Below, piece by piece: positions 21,329-31,716 of a DNA stretch of 64,000 nucleotides. Source of the stretch: Allodiplogaster sudhausi (taxonomy: Eukaryota; Nematoda; Chromadorea; Rhabditida; Diplogasteridae). Location of the stretch: contig CALZFC010000305.1 of assembly GCA_945643635.1 (NCBI GenBank), positions 476,001-540,000 on the forward strand. Reading direction: 5' to 3'. The notes below the pieces were generated by a model. That model searched no databases and was not told where the DNA came from. It was given only the letters and a program-made list of their open reading frames with translations. The stretch's first letter is position 1. Each line of letters starts with the position of its first letter. A program made the position numbers and the translations under genes.

Positions 21329-24300
21329 CTGAAATATTGATCGATTTCAGTAGGTTTGCGAGATTGAACAGTCGCCTTTCATCTACGAATGAATCTAATG
21401 AAGCGTACCAGAAGGGCGCAGCGCAAGAAATGACCAAAAGTATGGTTCCAATAGCCCAGACTTCTGCGCTGCCAGTGTATGCGCTAATAAGCTAAAGCAA
21501 ATTTTATTTAAATTCTCTCGACCTGCAAATATGTTTAAAAAAATATGTATATTTTATTTATCTAAATAAAAAATAATTTGTTACATAACTTCTAGCCATA
21601 AGGGTTATTGTTAGTAATTCTTACAATTATAAAGAGTTTCAAACCACCGCGGCGTAGTAGATTATGAAGGTCGCGAAGCCGACTACCGAAGTGATGGCAA
21701 TGGCATTTTCAGCTTTCTTGCATGAATCGGAATTGCTCATCTTAGGTTTAGGTCGACATACCAGATATACAGCTAGAATGGAATTAGCGACAAATGTCAG
21801 AAAGCAGAGGAAAGTAAAGTACGCTCGTTGTATCAGAGTGGATATCTAAAAATTAAGCCATTAATTTTTAATAATTCTATTTTTCTTTTCAAAAAGATAG
21901 GTTCGTATGAACGCCGAACTTACAGCGTTCTTGCCGAAATCAGGATAGACGCCCAGGCGGCCATCAGAATGAACGATTGTGACGATGTGAAAGTCATGGA
22001 AGGCGCTAGCCAAGCACAGCGGAAGCGGAAGAAGGACAACAAGCGCGATTGAGACTTCAAAAAGGCGCTTCTCGAGCTAAAAAAAAAACCGTAGAAAAAC
22101 TTTGCATGAGATACCGTGCAGTTGGGTGTGACTCGACAACTAAATTTAGGGAAAAGGCTTGAGGTATAAGATGTCTAAAAAGATGTGCGAAAAAACGTAA
22201 AAGAGTCTTTACTTGTTGGTTAAGGGGAAACATAATTGCGGCCAATCGATTCAGCGCCAGCGCCAAGCTCGCCTGGAGCTGTGCCCCTTGAGTGTACAGC
22301 AGGATGAAACAGCAGGTCTTAGAAAGGTTGGACCGCTCCAGCCACTCGTACCTCAATGAGACACTGTGTCTATATTAATCAGATGTGTTGAAGTTAACAG
22401 ATTCAATTTTGAATTTGTGCCTTTTTGACTTTTTGTGGACACAAAAGCGAGAGCACATGCATGTGTTTTGAGAAAGCGACAACAAAGGTCAGGAAAGTTC
22501 ATATACCGTATTTTCTCTATTAGTGCCCCTCCCTCAATTAGAACCCACCCCCCCCCCCCTCTAATTGTACACTCCATTGAAAAATAGTACCCCTCCCTCT
22601 AATAGAACCCCCCCCCCTCCTCCTCTCTAATAGTGCCCTCCTCTCGTAAGGACATTTAACGCCTGCCCCGGTCATTGGAACATTCCAGAAGGTTCTGAAA
22701 GCGGTCGAGTTCTGCTCTGGGACGTGGAATTGTCCAAATCATTCGTAAGGATCTCACAATCAGAGCAACATTTCGAACGGAGCAACGTCTACCATACACA
22801 AATATTGTCATAGCTTTCTCGCATCTTCGTGTTCTTCTTAAAGGAGGTATCCGACGAATAATTAACATATCGTTTTTTAAGCATGGATCAGTTCCTCTCA
22901 TCGTAAAACATAGATAGGTAAAGTTTGAATGAACTTCATGTTATCATTCCAGAATTATAGTCATTGTAAATATCACCTGAAGAGAATTAGCTACGGTAGA
23001 TCTTAGCACCCTCCTATTTTGCATCGCACGATCGCATCAAGAACACAGACTCCAGCCATTTTGAAAAAATTATGTGTATATAGCAAAACCGTAGAATCAG
23101 AAGAAATTTTTGGAAGTGTGCATATCGAAGAACGCAACCGACATAGGCCGGATATTTCTCAACATGGTAGTCACCCAATGCAATCATTTGACCACTAATT
23201 TCTGTGGAGGGAGCAGAGGTGCAAAATGGCCGGCCCGGCCGGCCCAACTTTCCAGGGCCCGGGCCGGGTCGGGCCGGGCCAAAAAAAGTTGGGCCGGCCC
23301 GCAGGCCCGATTGGGCCCGATAAGCAGACAAGTTCGCCCAGTCAGGACGACTGGTGGCATCATTAAGTGAAAAACTTTCTTCATTTGTTCATTTTCCCCT
23401 CTAAAAGTCTTTCTTCTATTCACTAAAATGAATGTTCGTAGCACGAGCAAAATTCCGAATTTCAAAACACTTTGTAATTCGTCGGACTTTTTTCCTCCAG
23501 AATTTTTGAAAATCGGGCTCAAACGGGCCCACGGGCCGGGCCCAAAATTCTAGGACCCGAAAATGGATCGGGCCCGGCTGGCCGAGTCCTTGGGCCCGAC
23601 GGGCCGGGCCGGCCCAAAATTTTTGGGCCCGTTAGCACCTCTGGGAGGGAGTGCAAGGGCAGCAGCCCTGAAATGAGAGGATCACAGCCTCCTGAAAACG
23701 TGACGGGTAGAGAACTTGGCTTATTTTAGCCAGTGGCCGCTAGAGTCCCTTCTGTGCGGGACACTTCATGGTTCAAATGCCAATTTTGAATTGCTTTGCC
23801 AAAGATACGCCGGAAACTTCCTTTAATTTTTACAGACAACCCTTTTCCACAATAATTTTAAGTGTAAGCCTCACGTAACAATATGTACAGTCCGGCCCAG
23901 GATCTTGGTACCAAGGAAGCTTCGGACGATTCAGACGCTTCCAAATGCATCCTAGCTAATAGCTTTTGTTCTTGGGAAAACAGAAATATTTTAAATGGTA
24001 CATTAGTTTGCATATAGAGTACGGATACTACTGTTAAAAAAATCGATAATTTTTAATCATTTGATAAGAATTTTCAGTTTTTGCTAATAAAAAATTTCAT
24101 TTCTAATGTTTTTCAACGAAATTTCTCCTCTACCATTATTTTGTCTCTACCCACATCCCCAAATAATAAAATTAGAGATTGTATCATTGATAACGGAAAT
24201 CGATAAATCAGACCTTATCACGCATGTTCATTAGCAGAGCAGATTCGCCTTATGATTCTGAATCTAATTATGTAATCAGTTTTCATAATAAATTGCCGTT

Positions 24301-25154
24301 TAACAATATATTTTTGATTGTGTGAACTTTGTTAAGGAAGAGAAAATTTTTTTTTCTCTACCGACTGAATCTATCCAATTTTTGCAATGTTAGTCCAAAT
24401 GGTGTGCAAGGAATATTGTGCAAAGCTGCGTAGGGTACTTTACTTTAAATCTTGGTAGGTTTCCAAGAATTTTCTTCTTCTTGCTGATCAGAGAACTTTA
24501 AAGAGGTTATCAGCAGTGCAATTGATGCAGAGAGGGAGACAAAAGAAGACTGACAAAATGTTGCAAAAATACTGGAAGGAACTGGCACAAAGCATAATCG
24601 AACTTCAGCCCTTTTTCCAGTTCTCTGATCAGCAAGAAGAAGACAATTCTTGGAAACCTTCCAAGATTTAAAGTTAAAGGAGGTATCCGGGGAATAATTA
24701 ACCTATGTTTTGTTCTATATGGATAAGTTCATCTTGGCGTAAAACATACATACAGAAAGTTTGAACGATTTTCTTATATTACATTCTCAGCAATAGTAAC
24801 GCGAAAACTGGCGGGTAGAGAATTAGCTACATTAGGTCATAGCCGCCCTCCTATTTCGCATGCTCTCTCGACCGAGCGACAGGCAACTTTCCGAACCCGC
24901 GCATTCAAAGTGGTTCTCTAGCGGTACTGTATAATTATTCGCCGGATACTCCCTTTAAGTACCGTACACAGCTTTGCTCACCATATTCCTTGCACATCAT
25001 TTGGTCTAACATTGCAAAAATTGGATAGATTCAGTCGATAGAAAAAATTTCCAATTCAGAAAAATGTAATATGGAATATTTTCTTTTTCTGTGCAAGCTG
25101 CAATTCGCATGGATCTTAAGGAAGCATCCGATGCATCTATGATGTTGGGCGGTA

Positions 25155-25208
<54 letters not shown>

Positions 25209-25704
25209 TTCAATACCATCTCAAGTAGCTGGCCGTCGAGATTACAATCTTGTGTTTTCGGCTAACAGTATGTCGATAGTAAGAGTATGAATGCAGTGCT
25301 AACGAGCCACCAAATCTCGTTTCAAAGTCATGCATTAATACAAATGTTGGCTATTCACAAGTTGCTTCTAGACTTCATGGTCGGCTCCATTAAGACATTC
25401 CTTTAAAGGATTACCAGACATAGAACGACGGCCATGAGAAAAATGTGGTAAAAAGCAGTGAGATCGCATAGTAAGCAAAGTCCTGCAAATTAAGTGAGTG
25501 ATATATGTAGTTCGATACTCCGCCGGTCATAGTTTGACTAACAATTATTCCGGCTATTACGATGATATGGAAAGTGTAGAGAGCGGAATAGTATTTGCTG
25601 AGCAGAATTCGGGCGTACACGAAGAAGGCAAGCGGAAAAGTGAGCGCTCCAATCGCAATCATCAGAAAGACGGCGAGACAGTTAAGCACATCAAGCTCGG
25701 CCAT
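21329..25704 (-). CDS. Serpentine 7TM chemoreceptor, Srg/Srv type, copy 1
   Basis: Nematode chemosensory GPCR. Exons on the minus strand: 25704-25415 (TM1-TM2, starts MAELDVLNCLAVFLM), 22351-22213 (TM3, LLYTQGAQLQASLALALNRL then AAIMFP, the family's TM3-end NR motif), 22076-21924 (TM4 and second loop), 21845-21648 (TM5 and TM6, FLTFVANSILAVYLV), 21483-21329 (TM7, WAIGTILLVISCAAPFWY). Joins 1-2, 2-3 and 3-4 are GT-AG and in phase. The exon 4/5 join is not phase-compatible with the visible sites, so either a site is missed or this copy is damaged; the C-terminal exon is not identified. Intron 1 is 3.06 kb and filled by nested MITEs. A TTAA MITE sits about 34 bp upstream of the ATG. Srg versus Srv cannot be settled by eye. 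Confidence 0.78.
22505..22650. mobile_element. CGTATTTTCTCTATTAG MITE with CCCCTCCCTCTAATAG repeats (fragment)
   Basis: Starts TACCGTATTTTCTCTATTAG and continues as C-rich units with interspersed TCTAATAGAAC/TAGTACC. The family recurs at 36210-36395, 50814-51264, 51265-51340 and 55030-55115. Confidence 0.75.
22660..22790. repeat. Heat-shock-element-rich minisatellite, array 5 (receptor intron 1)
   Basis: GGAACATTCCAGAAGGTTC at about 22676 gives four alternating GAA/TTC units. Located in the first intron of receptor copy 1. Confidence 0.75.
22842..23822. mobile_element. TTAA-flanked MITE, second copy, carrying a nested hAT element
   Basis: TTAA at 22838-22841 and 23823-23826 flank inverted ends AGGAGGTATCCGACGAATAA and CGCCGGAAACTTCCT. 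Without the nested insertion (430 bp plus 8 bp) the length is 543 bp, close to the 541 bp of 15485-16025, of which it is an inverted copy. Confidence 0.9.
23214..23643. mobile_element. GC-rich hAT MITE with 8-bp target duplication
   Basis: Ends CAGAGGTGC...AGCACCTCTG are inverted. The 8-bp duplication GGAGGGAG is present at 23206-23213 and 23644-23651. The intact TTAA MITE at 15.65 kb carries the single, uninterrupted target. Sub-terminal regions are arrays of GGGCC/GGCCC. CAG(A/G)GGTG ends plus 8-bp duplications are hAT hallmarks. It is nested inside the MITE above. The sister element is 53820-54229. Confidence 0.95.
24334..25060. mobile_element. Inverted-repeat element with nested TTAA MITE
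   Basis: Arms at about 24334-24492 and 24617-25060 are inverted copies (TTCTTGCTGATCAGAGAAC / GTTCTCTGATCAGCAAGAAG and ATTGGATAGATTCAGTCGAT). A 277-bp TTAA element interrupts the right arm at 24678-24954 (TTAA at 24674-24677 and 24955-24958). The spacer 24494-24616 is in the opposite orientation in the duplicate at 47.55-47.67 kb. Confidence 0.75.
24678..24954. mobile_element. TTAA-flanked MITE (277 bp)
   Basis: Ends AGGAGGTATCCGGGGAATAA and TTATTCGCCGGATACTCCCT are inverted and flanked by TTAA. It belongs to the same superfamily as 15485-16025 but is a shorter form. Confidence 0.85.
25155..25205. repeat. (TA)n microsatellite
   Basis: About 22 TA units. At the equivalent place in copy 2 (47945-47960) only a few TA units exist, so the tract has expanded or contracted since duplication. 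Confidence 0.92.
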
Positions 25705-25738
25705 CTGGAGTTCTGTCCGTCGTTATATTCGATATTAA

Positions 25739-26013
25739 AGGAGCAGTTCACTGAATAGTCAACATATGGTTTTATGAACTTGTAACTATTCGCGTCTCTC
25801 TAAAACATTCATCTAGAAAGTTTTAACCATTTTTGTCCACTTGCTACAAAGTTAAGAGCGCGAAAATATGGCTCGGCCAAAATTTTTTACTGTAGCTTTT
25901 AGCCATCCTCCTATTTTACACGCTCTCTAACCAGCAGAAGGGCCAAATATTTGAGGCGCGCGTTCAAAATGGCTCTAATGTACTACTGTAGAAACATTCA
26001 GTGCATGGTTCCT
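25739..26013. mobile_element. TTAA MITE inserted just upstream of receptor copy 1
   Basis: TTAA at 25735-25738 and 26014-26017 flank AGGAGCAGTTCACTGAATAG and TTCAGTGCATGGTTCCT. Copy 2 (48683-48690) reads GATATTAATGG with a single TTAA: the empty site. The insertion lies within the presumptive promoter of the minus-strand receptor gene. Confidence 0.92.
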
Positions 26014-26034
26014 TTAATGGTATTAGTAAAATTA

Positions 26035-26870
26035 AGAGAGCATGTCCGTAAGCTTCGAGCGCTTCCTGCCCCGGGAAAATTGTTTTTGAATTCAATAACG
26101 AATATCATTTTTCTCATGCAACTCGATCCGCCCTACTTAATTAGCCTAATTTCATCATCATCCGATTTTTTCGCTTCGGGATATATTTTAGTCCGAGAAA
26201 ATTGTGTTTAAATTATTTGAAAGTTCAGCACACCACTTTATGATTATTTCTACACTCTGGTATCTACATAGAAAGAAACTGCGTGAAATTTGCTGTCAAA
26301 TAAGCGTCAGAAAAGAAAAATCTGATTGTGAGTGTACCAATTTTTGCTACGACGCGAGGAATGCGCGCGAGTCCGTCAAAAAGGCGTGTTTACGGCGGCC
26401 GAGGCTCCTTGTAAGCGCATTCAGCGATCCATAACCTTGCTCAATCTTAATATAAGAAAATAAAAGATATATCATCTAAGAGCACTCACAGAGATCTTCA
26501 AATGCTACATACATACTTTTATTGAAAAATTTTGATTAATATGGGAAATTACGTTCTGTACTGCTAGAAGACTTATTATACTACTTTACAAACATTTCAG
26601 CACTTCCAAACTTATGTACATCATAAAAAGAGCGTGAAATTTGCTACAAGATGAACTCCTTTCAATAAACTTTCAAGTTTATAATGTTTTGTTATAAGTC
26701 ATAATAGTAGGGCTCAACGGAAAAAAATGATTAGAATATTCTAATTCGAATAACCTATACAATGAAATTCTTGGGCTAAAGGACAGGGACGCTACTCTAG
26801 CTTTTCTTCTGCCGCCGTAGTAAAGTGTCGCTTTTTGAAGGGTAATCCTCAGGATGTTACCCATGAGGAT
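26035..26870 (+). repeat. Dispersed repeat of about 0.83 kb, copy 1
   Basis: Shares long blocks with 33040-33895 (inverted) and 49610-50395 (direct), including GCCCCGGGAAAATTGTTT, ATCCGATTTTTTCGCTTCGG and GTAAAGTGTCGCTTTTTGAA. No coding capacity is recognised. It is probably a non-autonomous DNA transposon, but termini were not resolved. Confidence 0.7.
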
Positions 26871-27036
26871 AATCTATCTAAATCTCTGGCATGAGCGTGC
26901 TCTCTCGTAATGTCTAGCATGCCACGATTGTTTACACTCATGGGTAATGGCATGGAAAAGGCTGAGGGGTAATGTTTGGGTAAAGAGGACAGACCGAGAG
27001 AGCATGCAATTCTTGGAGACGCGGTCAACCTCATGT

Positions 27037-27079
27037 GTAAAATGGTTATGCCAATACGCATTGGCATAACCGTTTTTAC
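27037..27079. repeat. Hairpin of about 17 bp stem
   Basis: GTAAAATGGTTATGCCAAT is followed by ACGC and the complementary ATTGGCATAACCGTTTTTAC. A strong perfect-core stem-loop in otherwise unique sequence; it could be a MITE centre or a small-RNA precursor. Only the inverted symmetry is seen. Confidence 0.6.
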
Positions 27080-27172
27080 CTTTCATCGTTCAGCGCCAAA
27101 CCACGAATATAGTATTTGTGGTAAAAGTAACGGCGTACTGTACGGTACCTTGAAATATTCACTCTAAATTAG

Positions 27173-28135
27173 CAGCTGCCCGAGCTGAACGAAGAGGAGA
27201 AGGCCCAGGTTCTTATTCTTCGTATGCTTATTTCGTTCGCTTCAATTTTAACTACTGTGTAACATTCAGTTTTTTACTGTCATTTGTATCGTTTTATTCG
27301 TATAGAATATGAACGTTAAAACTTTCTTTAGCTAAGCCATATGTATTCATTCTCTCTTTCTTTACGAAATTTTAATTTCTTAAAGTTCTCTGTAAATGAA
27401 AACCTTAAACATATTGGGGATTGTTTGTAGTTTGTTTGTGATTGATCATGTGCCTTTTTCTTAGAATAGCGCCACAACTGACACCAATCTAGGCCTTTTT
27501 CTTTTTTGTCGTTTTGTTTTCCAACGCGGGTGAAGATCTTTAGATGAATGTGTAATCAATCCTAATAGTTGCATCTCATTTTCTCTCTCCCTCTATCTAT
27601 CTCTTAAGATGGAAGTGGACTCAGCGGCAGCCGCGCAAGACGGCGCTGTTCCACCGGCCGAGATGCTCCCGTCGCCTCTCCAGTTCCGCTCTCCAGCTCC
27701 ACTCTCCAGCTTTATATTGCGCGTGCACTCGTGGTTCTTTCTTTTTTTTTTAAATCATTTCATTAATTCATTCGTTATTTGAACGTGACCACACGTTAGC
27801 TAGCCATCATCAATAGGTATTGTTCTTTTTATTTGACGTCTTTAGGGTCATTTTACGTGATACTGTAATACTGTAAGTTGGGAATGTCCATTTCTACTTT
27901 GAATACGGTGGATTTTCATATGTAATTAAAATTTCTTCTTCAGTTGGTCTGACGCTTGATCCTGCCGCGACTCTCACTTCAGTGCCAAGGGATTCGACAT
28001 TCGTTTCGCCATTCCCCACCGTATTCCCTTCGATACCATCTTGGCCATCTGGAATGCATACTCGAATCTTAATTCTTTCATTATTCCATATTTATGCTGG
28101 AAATTCCTGTTGTGTTATGGAATGGATGTGATCTG
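27173..28135 (+). CDS. Candidate small multi-exon gene of unknown function
   Basis: Three splice-flanked open segments: 27173-27208 (QLPELNEEEKAQ, then GTTCTT), a segment from 27609 after CTCTTAAG (MEVDSAAAAQDGAVPPAEML and a Pro/Ser-rich continuation), and about 27944-28128 after TTCTTCAG ending in TGA. The first two join in phase. The acidic, Ala/Pro-rich composition is typical of a disordered C-terminal tail, but I recognise no family and the last junction is uncertain. It could be the 3' end of a gene whose 5' part was displaced, or chance. Confidence 0.3.
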
Positions 28136-28746
28136 TGTGTTTGCTCTTACCACAGTTACTAGTTTTTGTGCTATAAAGCGACTTTATTATAGGATATTCC
28201 TTGTAACTTGGTAGGCAGTGACTGTTCATCTTAATTTATATTTATTTATTTATTCAATACATCGTTATGATGTGACAACATTTAGAAATATTGATCGAGA
28301 AGGATAACCAGATTCAATTGTAAAAGTTGAGAAGAAAATGCAATGCACCGCGGAGAAGGAAATAGGAGAGAGAGAGAGTGAGAGAGAGAGAGTTAACTGA
28401 ATGAGAACTATGAATAGGGGTGGAGGTGGGTAGATGCAGCCAGCCGATCGCCTCGACACCGAACTGGGGTTGGCAGGTTCCCAGTATGGTATGTACGTGG
28501 GGTGCGCGACGTCCCAAGGAGGTAGCAAGGCTCCATAGATGTACATACGTGTGCGAGCTGTGCACACCTGAGCATCGAGGGACCAGCTGCTGATTGAGGG
28601 GGAAATATAATGGGAATGATTACGTATATGATAAGGAGTAAAATTCTTAGATAATACAAAGTATAACTTAGCAAGGATAATTAGCATAAATATGTAAATA
28701 AATAGTAACACGGGACTAGAAATGAAACGTAATGCAATAAAGCGGA

Positions 28747-29244
28747 CTACAGGTTGGGTACATTAACCCGACAAAGGGATAAGAGAGGCAATGAACTGAT
28801 AATCTTTCTAAAGCTTTGAATACTCGTAGATGAAGTGGCAATTACAGGAAGTTTGCAATAATTCGACGCAGTCCTGACCGAGAAAGAATGCTCAGCAATC
28901 GATAGTCTAGTTCTAGGCACATGTAAAGCATATTGAGAGCATTTGCCGCTAGTTGGCTTAAAGGTAAAGAATTTACTGATAGGAATGTCAATGGCATTGT
29001 GCAATAACTTGTAGGTATATATAAGATCAATCTGAGTACGCCTTTCTAAAAGAGAAGGCAATTTATAAAGAGAAAGACGGCATGAATAGGAAGGAATGTC
29101 TCTGAAGTTAACAAATGTTTTGGCGCAGCGTAGGAACAAAAGTCTAGTGAAAATGTGCTGGATCCGTTCAATTTGTCTAATAAGACCAATCTGGTGTGGA
29201 GACCAGATAACCGAAGCAAATTCAGTAATCGGAAAATATAACAC
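28747..29244 (-). pseudogene. LINE ORF2, C-terminal region
   Basis: Continues the reverse transcriptase after a frameshift: EFASVIWSPHQIGLIRQIER corresponds to the (LE)YASVVWSP...LE+VQ motif that follows the RT palm in CR1/jockey elements. It ends in a normal TAA-type stop before the 3' UTR. Confidence 0.85.
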
Positions 29245-30850
29245 TTATAGCAAAAGAGATAAATATCAGGGTTTTTGATGAGAGCATTCGAAACAGACTA
29301 TAAACTAGGTTAAGCGAACGGCGGCATATCGCCTCTATATGGTTCTTGAAAGAGAGTTTGCTATCCATTAAAACACCTAGGTCTCGAATGGCTGAGGAAG
29401 AGACAGCGAAAGGAGTTGGAGGGGGTTGGTGGGACACAAGGTAAGGATATCGAGGGTTATTTTTGCCTAGGCGGAGTACATTGCACTTTTTGGGTGCGAT
29501 GTGGAGCTGCCATTTTTGGCAGTAGGCCTCGAATAGACTGGTTGCTTGCGAAAGTTGTTGAGAGGGGAGTAAATCTGATGGGCTGAACGTGGTGTACATT
29601 TTAATGTCGTCAGCGAAAGAAGAGATTTTAACACTAGGAAGAGGAGAGAGAATGGAAGGGAGATCGGAAATAAAAAGATTGAAAAGGAGAGGAGACAGTA
29701 CAGCGCCTTGAGGCACTCCACTTGAAGTCTGAAAAGGTGATGAGAGGGCATCACCGACTTTAACCTGAAATGATCGACCAGTTAAGAAGGACTGGAACCA
29801 AGCCAGCAGATTACCAGAAAACCCAAATTTCTCAAGTTTGATGAGCAGTTTGCTATGGGAGACCTTATCGAAAGCTTTGCAAAAGTCATAATATAAAATA
29901 TCTACACATGACCCTGCGTCTATTGCTCTTATCCATTCAGTAGAACATTCAAGTAGATTAGATTCAACAGATCGACGTGAACGAAAACCATACTGACTAG
30001 GTGAAACGATAGAGAACAGATTGCACCAACGAAGAATGGCAGGACGCAGACACCGTTCAAAAACCTTGATAGGAGGGGGGGGAAGAGTGATTGGGCGAAA
30101 ATCTTTAACGGACGATGGAGAGGGTATTTTATTGATCGGTATAACAATGCCTTTTTTCCATGCTGATGGGACTTGACCAAGCAGAAGAGAGTAGTTAAAA
30201 ATATAACTGAGAGGAGTGCAGAGAGATTGGGCACAATTCTTGTATACGAGCTGGGGGACAGGATCTACTGTCGAAGAGAGGGATGACTTAAGCTTTTGAA
30301 GGCTTCTCTTTACAAGATGCGGCATAATTAAGATGTCAGAGAATGAATGGGGGATGGGAACAAAGGAAGTGAAAACGGGAGAATTGCCATCATCAACGGT
30401 AAAAACAGATGAAAAGAACTTTCCAAAAGCAGAAGCTTTGTTACTGTCACCCAGGCAAATAGCATCAGAGTCGTCACGTAAAACACCGATTACTGGTTTT
30501 CTCTTTAGTCTACATCCCACGAATGCATAAAGTCTCTTTTTTGATTTCATGAGGGCGCATTCATAATTACAATTAAACTTGGCTACAAGTCTAGACAATT
30601 TAGCACATACTCGTAAATATTCAGTTCGAACTGGCATACAGTTTAATTTAGAGTAAAGAATGGCCTTATGATCTAGGAGAGAACGTATATATGGGGGGTA
30701 CATATCACGGTCAAGACGCTTACTTGCAATAGGGGTGTACATGTACATGATAGTAGTGAGAGTGGAAGAGAATTTTTCTAGCATATCGTCAATATCTGAA
30801 AAATCTTTAAAAATGGATACCCAGTCAACGTTCTCTAATGCTTTATTCAT
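29222..30850 (-). pseudogene. LINE ORF2, reverse transcriptase region
   Basis: 542 codons. RT motifs in order: KDFRPIT, QYGFRSRRSVESNLLE, DILYYDFCKAFDKVSHSKLL (first catalytic Asp), SSGVPQGAVLSPLLFNLFIS, and SSFADDIKMY (FADD catalytic pair), then LGVLMDSKLSFKNHI thumb-proximal motif. It reverse-transcribes LINE RNA at nicked target DNA. All catalytic residues are intact; only the flanking frameshifts inactivate it. Confidence 0.95.
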
Positions 30851-30924
30851 TGCGCTGTAGTCTGTATTCTTAAAATCCAGATAGGATTCAGCCAGGACGG
30901 TTCCAGTAAACAGAGTCCTTATTT

Positions 30925-31716
30925 TTACAGAGTGAGAGAAAACGTGACAGAGGCATGATCTGATGAGGCAAAGTTTGGTGCTATTTCACGCGTATGAACT
31001 ATGTCAGGCGAGCTAATCAGTACGTCTAGCACGTTACCAGAGTGCGTGGGAGAGGTGACGTTTTGAACATAATCTAGGTCAGAAACCAGGTCACATAGGA
31101 GCTTGGCTTGGGCATTAGAAGGCGTGTTACTAAACCAGCTAACAGAGAGATTCAGGTCACCAGCTAGTACGCATTCGTATGGAACAGAGTGAAGAGAGTG
31201 CAGGATATCAAAGAAGTTATTGTTCTGTGCAGCAGATGTATTGGGCGGTCGATATGCAAGTATAATACGTGTCCTATGAGCATTTAACGGAGAGCAAAGA
31301 TCAACTGATAGAATGTCACAATTAGATACGTGCGAAGATGGAACAATGCAAGCGTCTATAAATGAAGAGCATAGGATAGCGACACCGCCACCACGCTTGG
31401 CTAATCGATCGGAACGGAAAATATTATATGGGAAATCAGCTACAATCTCAGAATCATTTATACGCTCACTGAGCCATGTTTCAGTTATAAGGACGAGATC
31501 AGGACGAGAGACAGAAAGGAGAAGGTGAAGATCAGATAGTTTTTTCACAAGACTACGAGCATTGAAAAGAATACAAGAGATAGAGCAGGAACCTCGGACT
31601 AGGTGTTTCCCTGATTGCCATTGGGAGTGCTCATGTGCTGGTCGTGCGGAGGAGACAGGGATGTCGGCGGAGGTGGTACTGTGATGCGGACGCCACCGAT
31701 CTCCGCCTTCACCCAA
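30925..31716 (-). pseudogene. LINE ORF2, apurinic-type endonuclease region
   Basis: 263 codons. AP-endonuclease motifs: ILFNARSLVKKL, LITETWLS (catalytic Glu), VLAGDLNLS (GDxN), and SSDHASV (SDH). It nicks target DNA for target-primed reverse transcription. The frame ends at a TAA a few residues after SDH, one base out of phase with the reverse transcriptase: a frameshift at a T-run near 30935. Confidence 0.93.

Larger units (their letters stand above)
20197..22450. repeat. Segmental duplication block B, copy 1 (pairs with 43690-47115)
   Basis: Direct homology, usually above 90 percent by eye, starts at TCACCCTTCTCTGTAAATAA and runs through receptor exons 5-2. Copy 2 is longer because receptor exons 3-5 are present twice. 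Confidence 0.92.
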
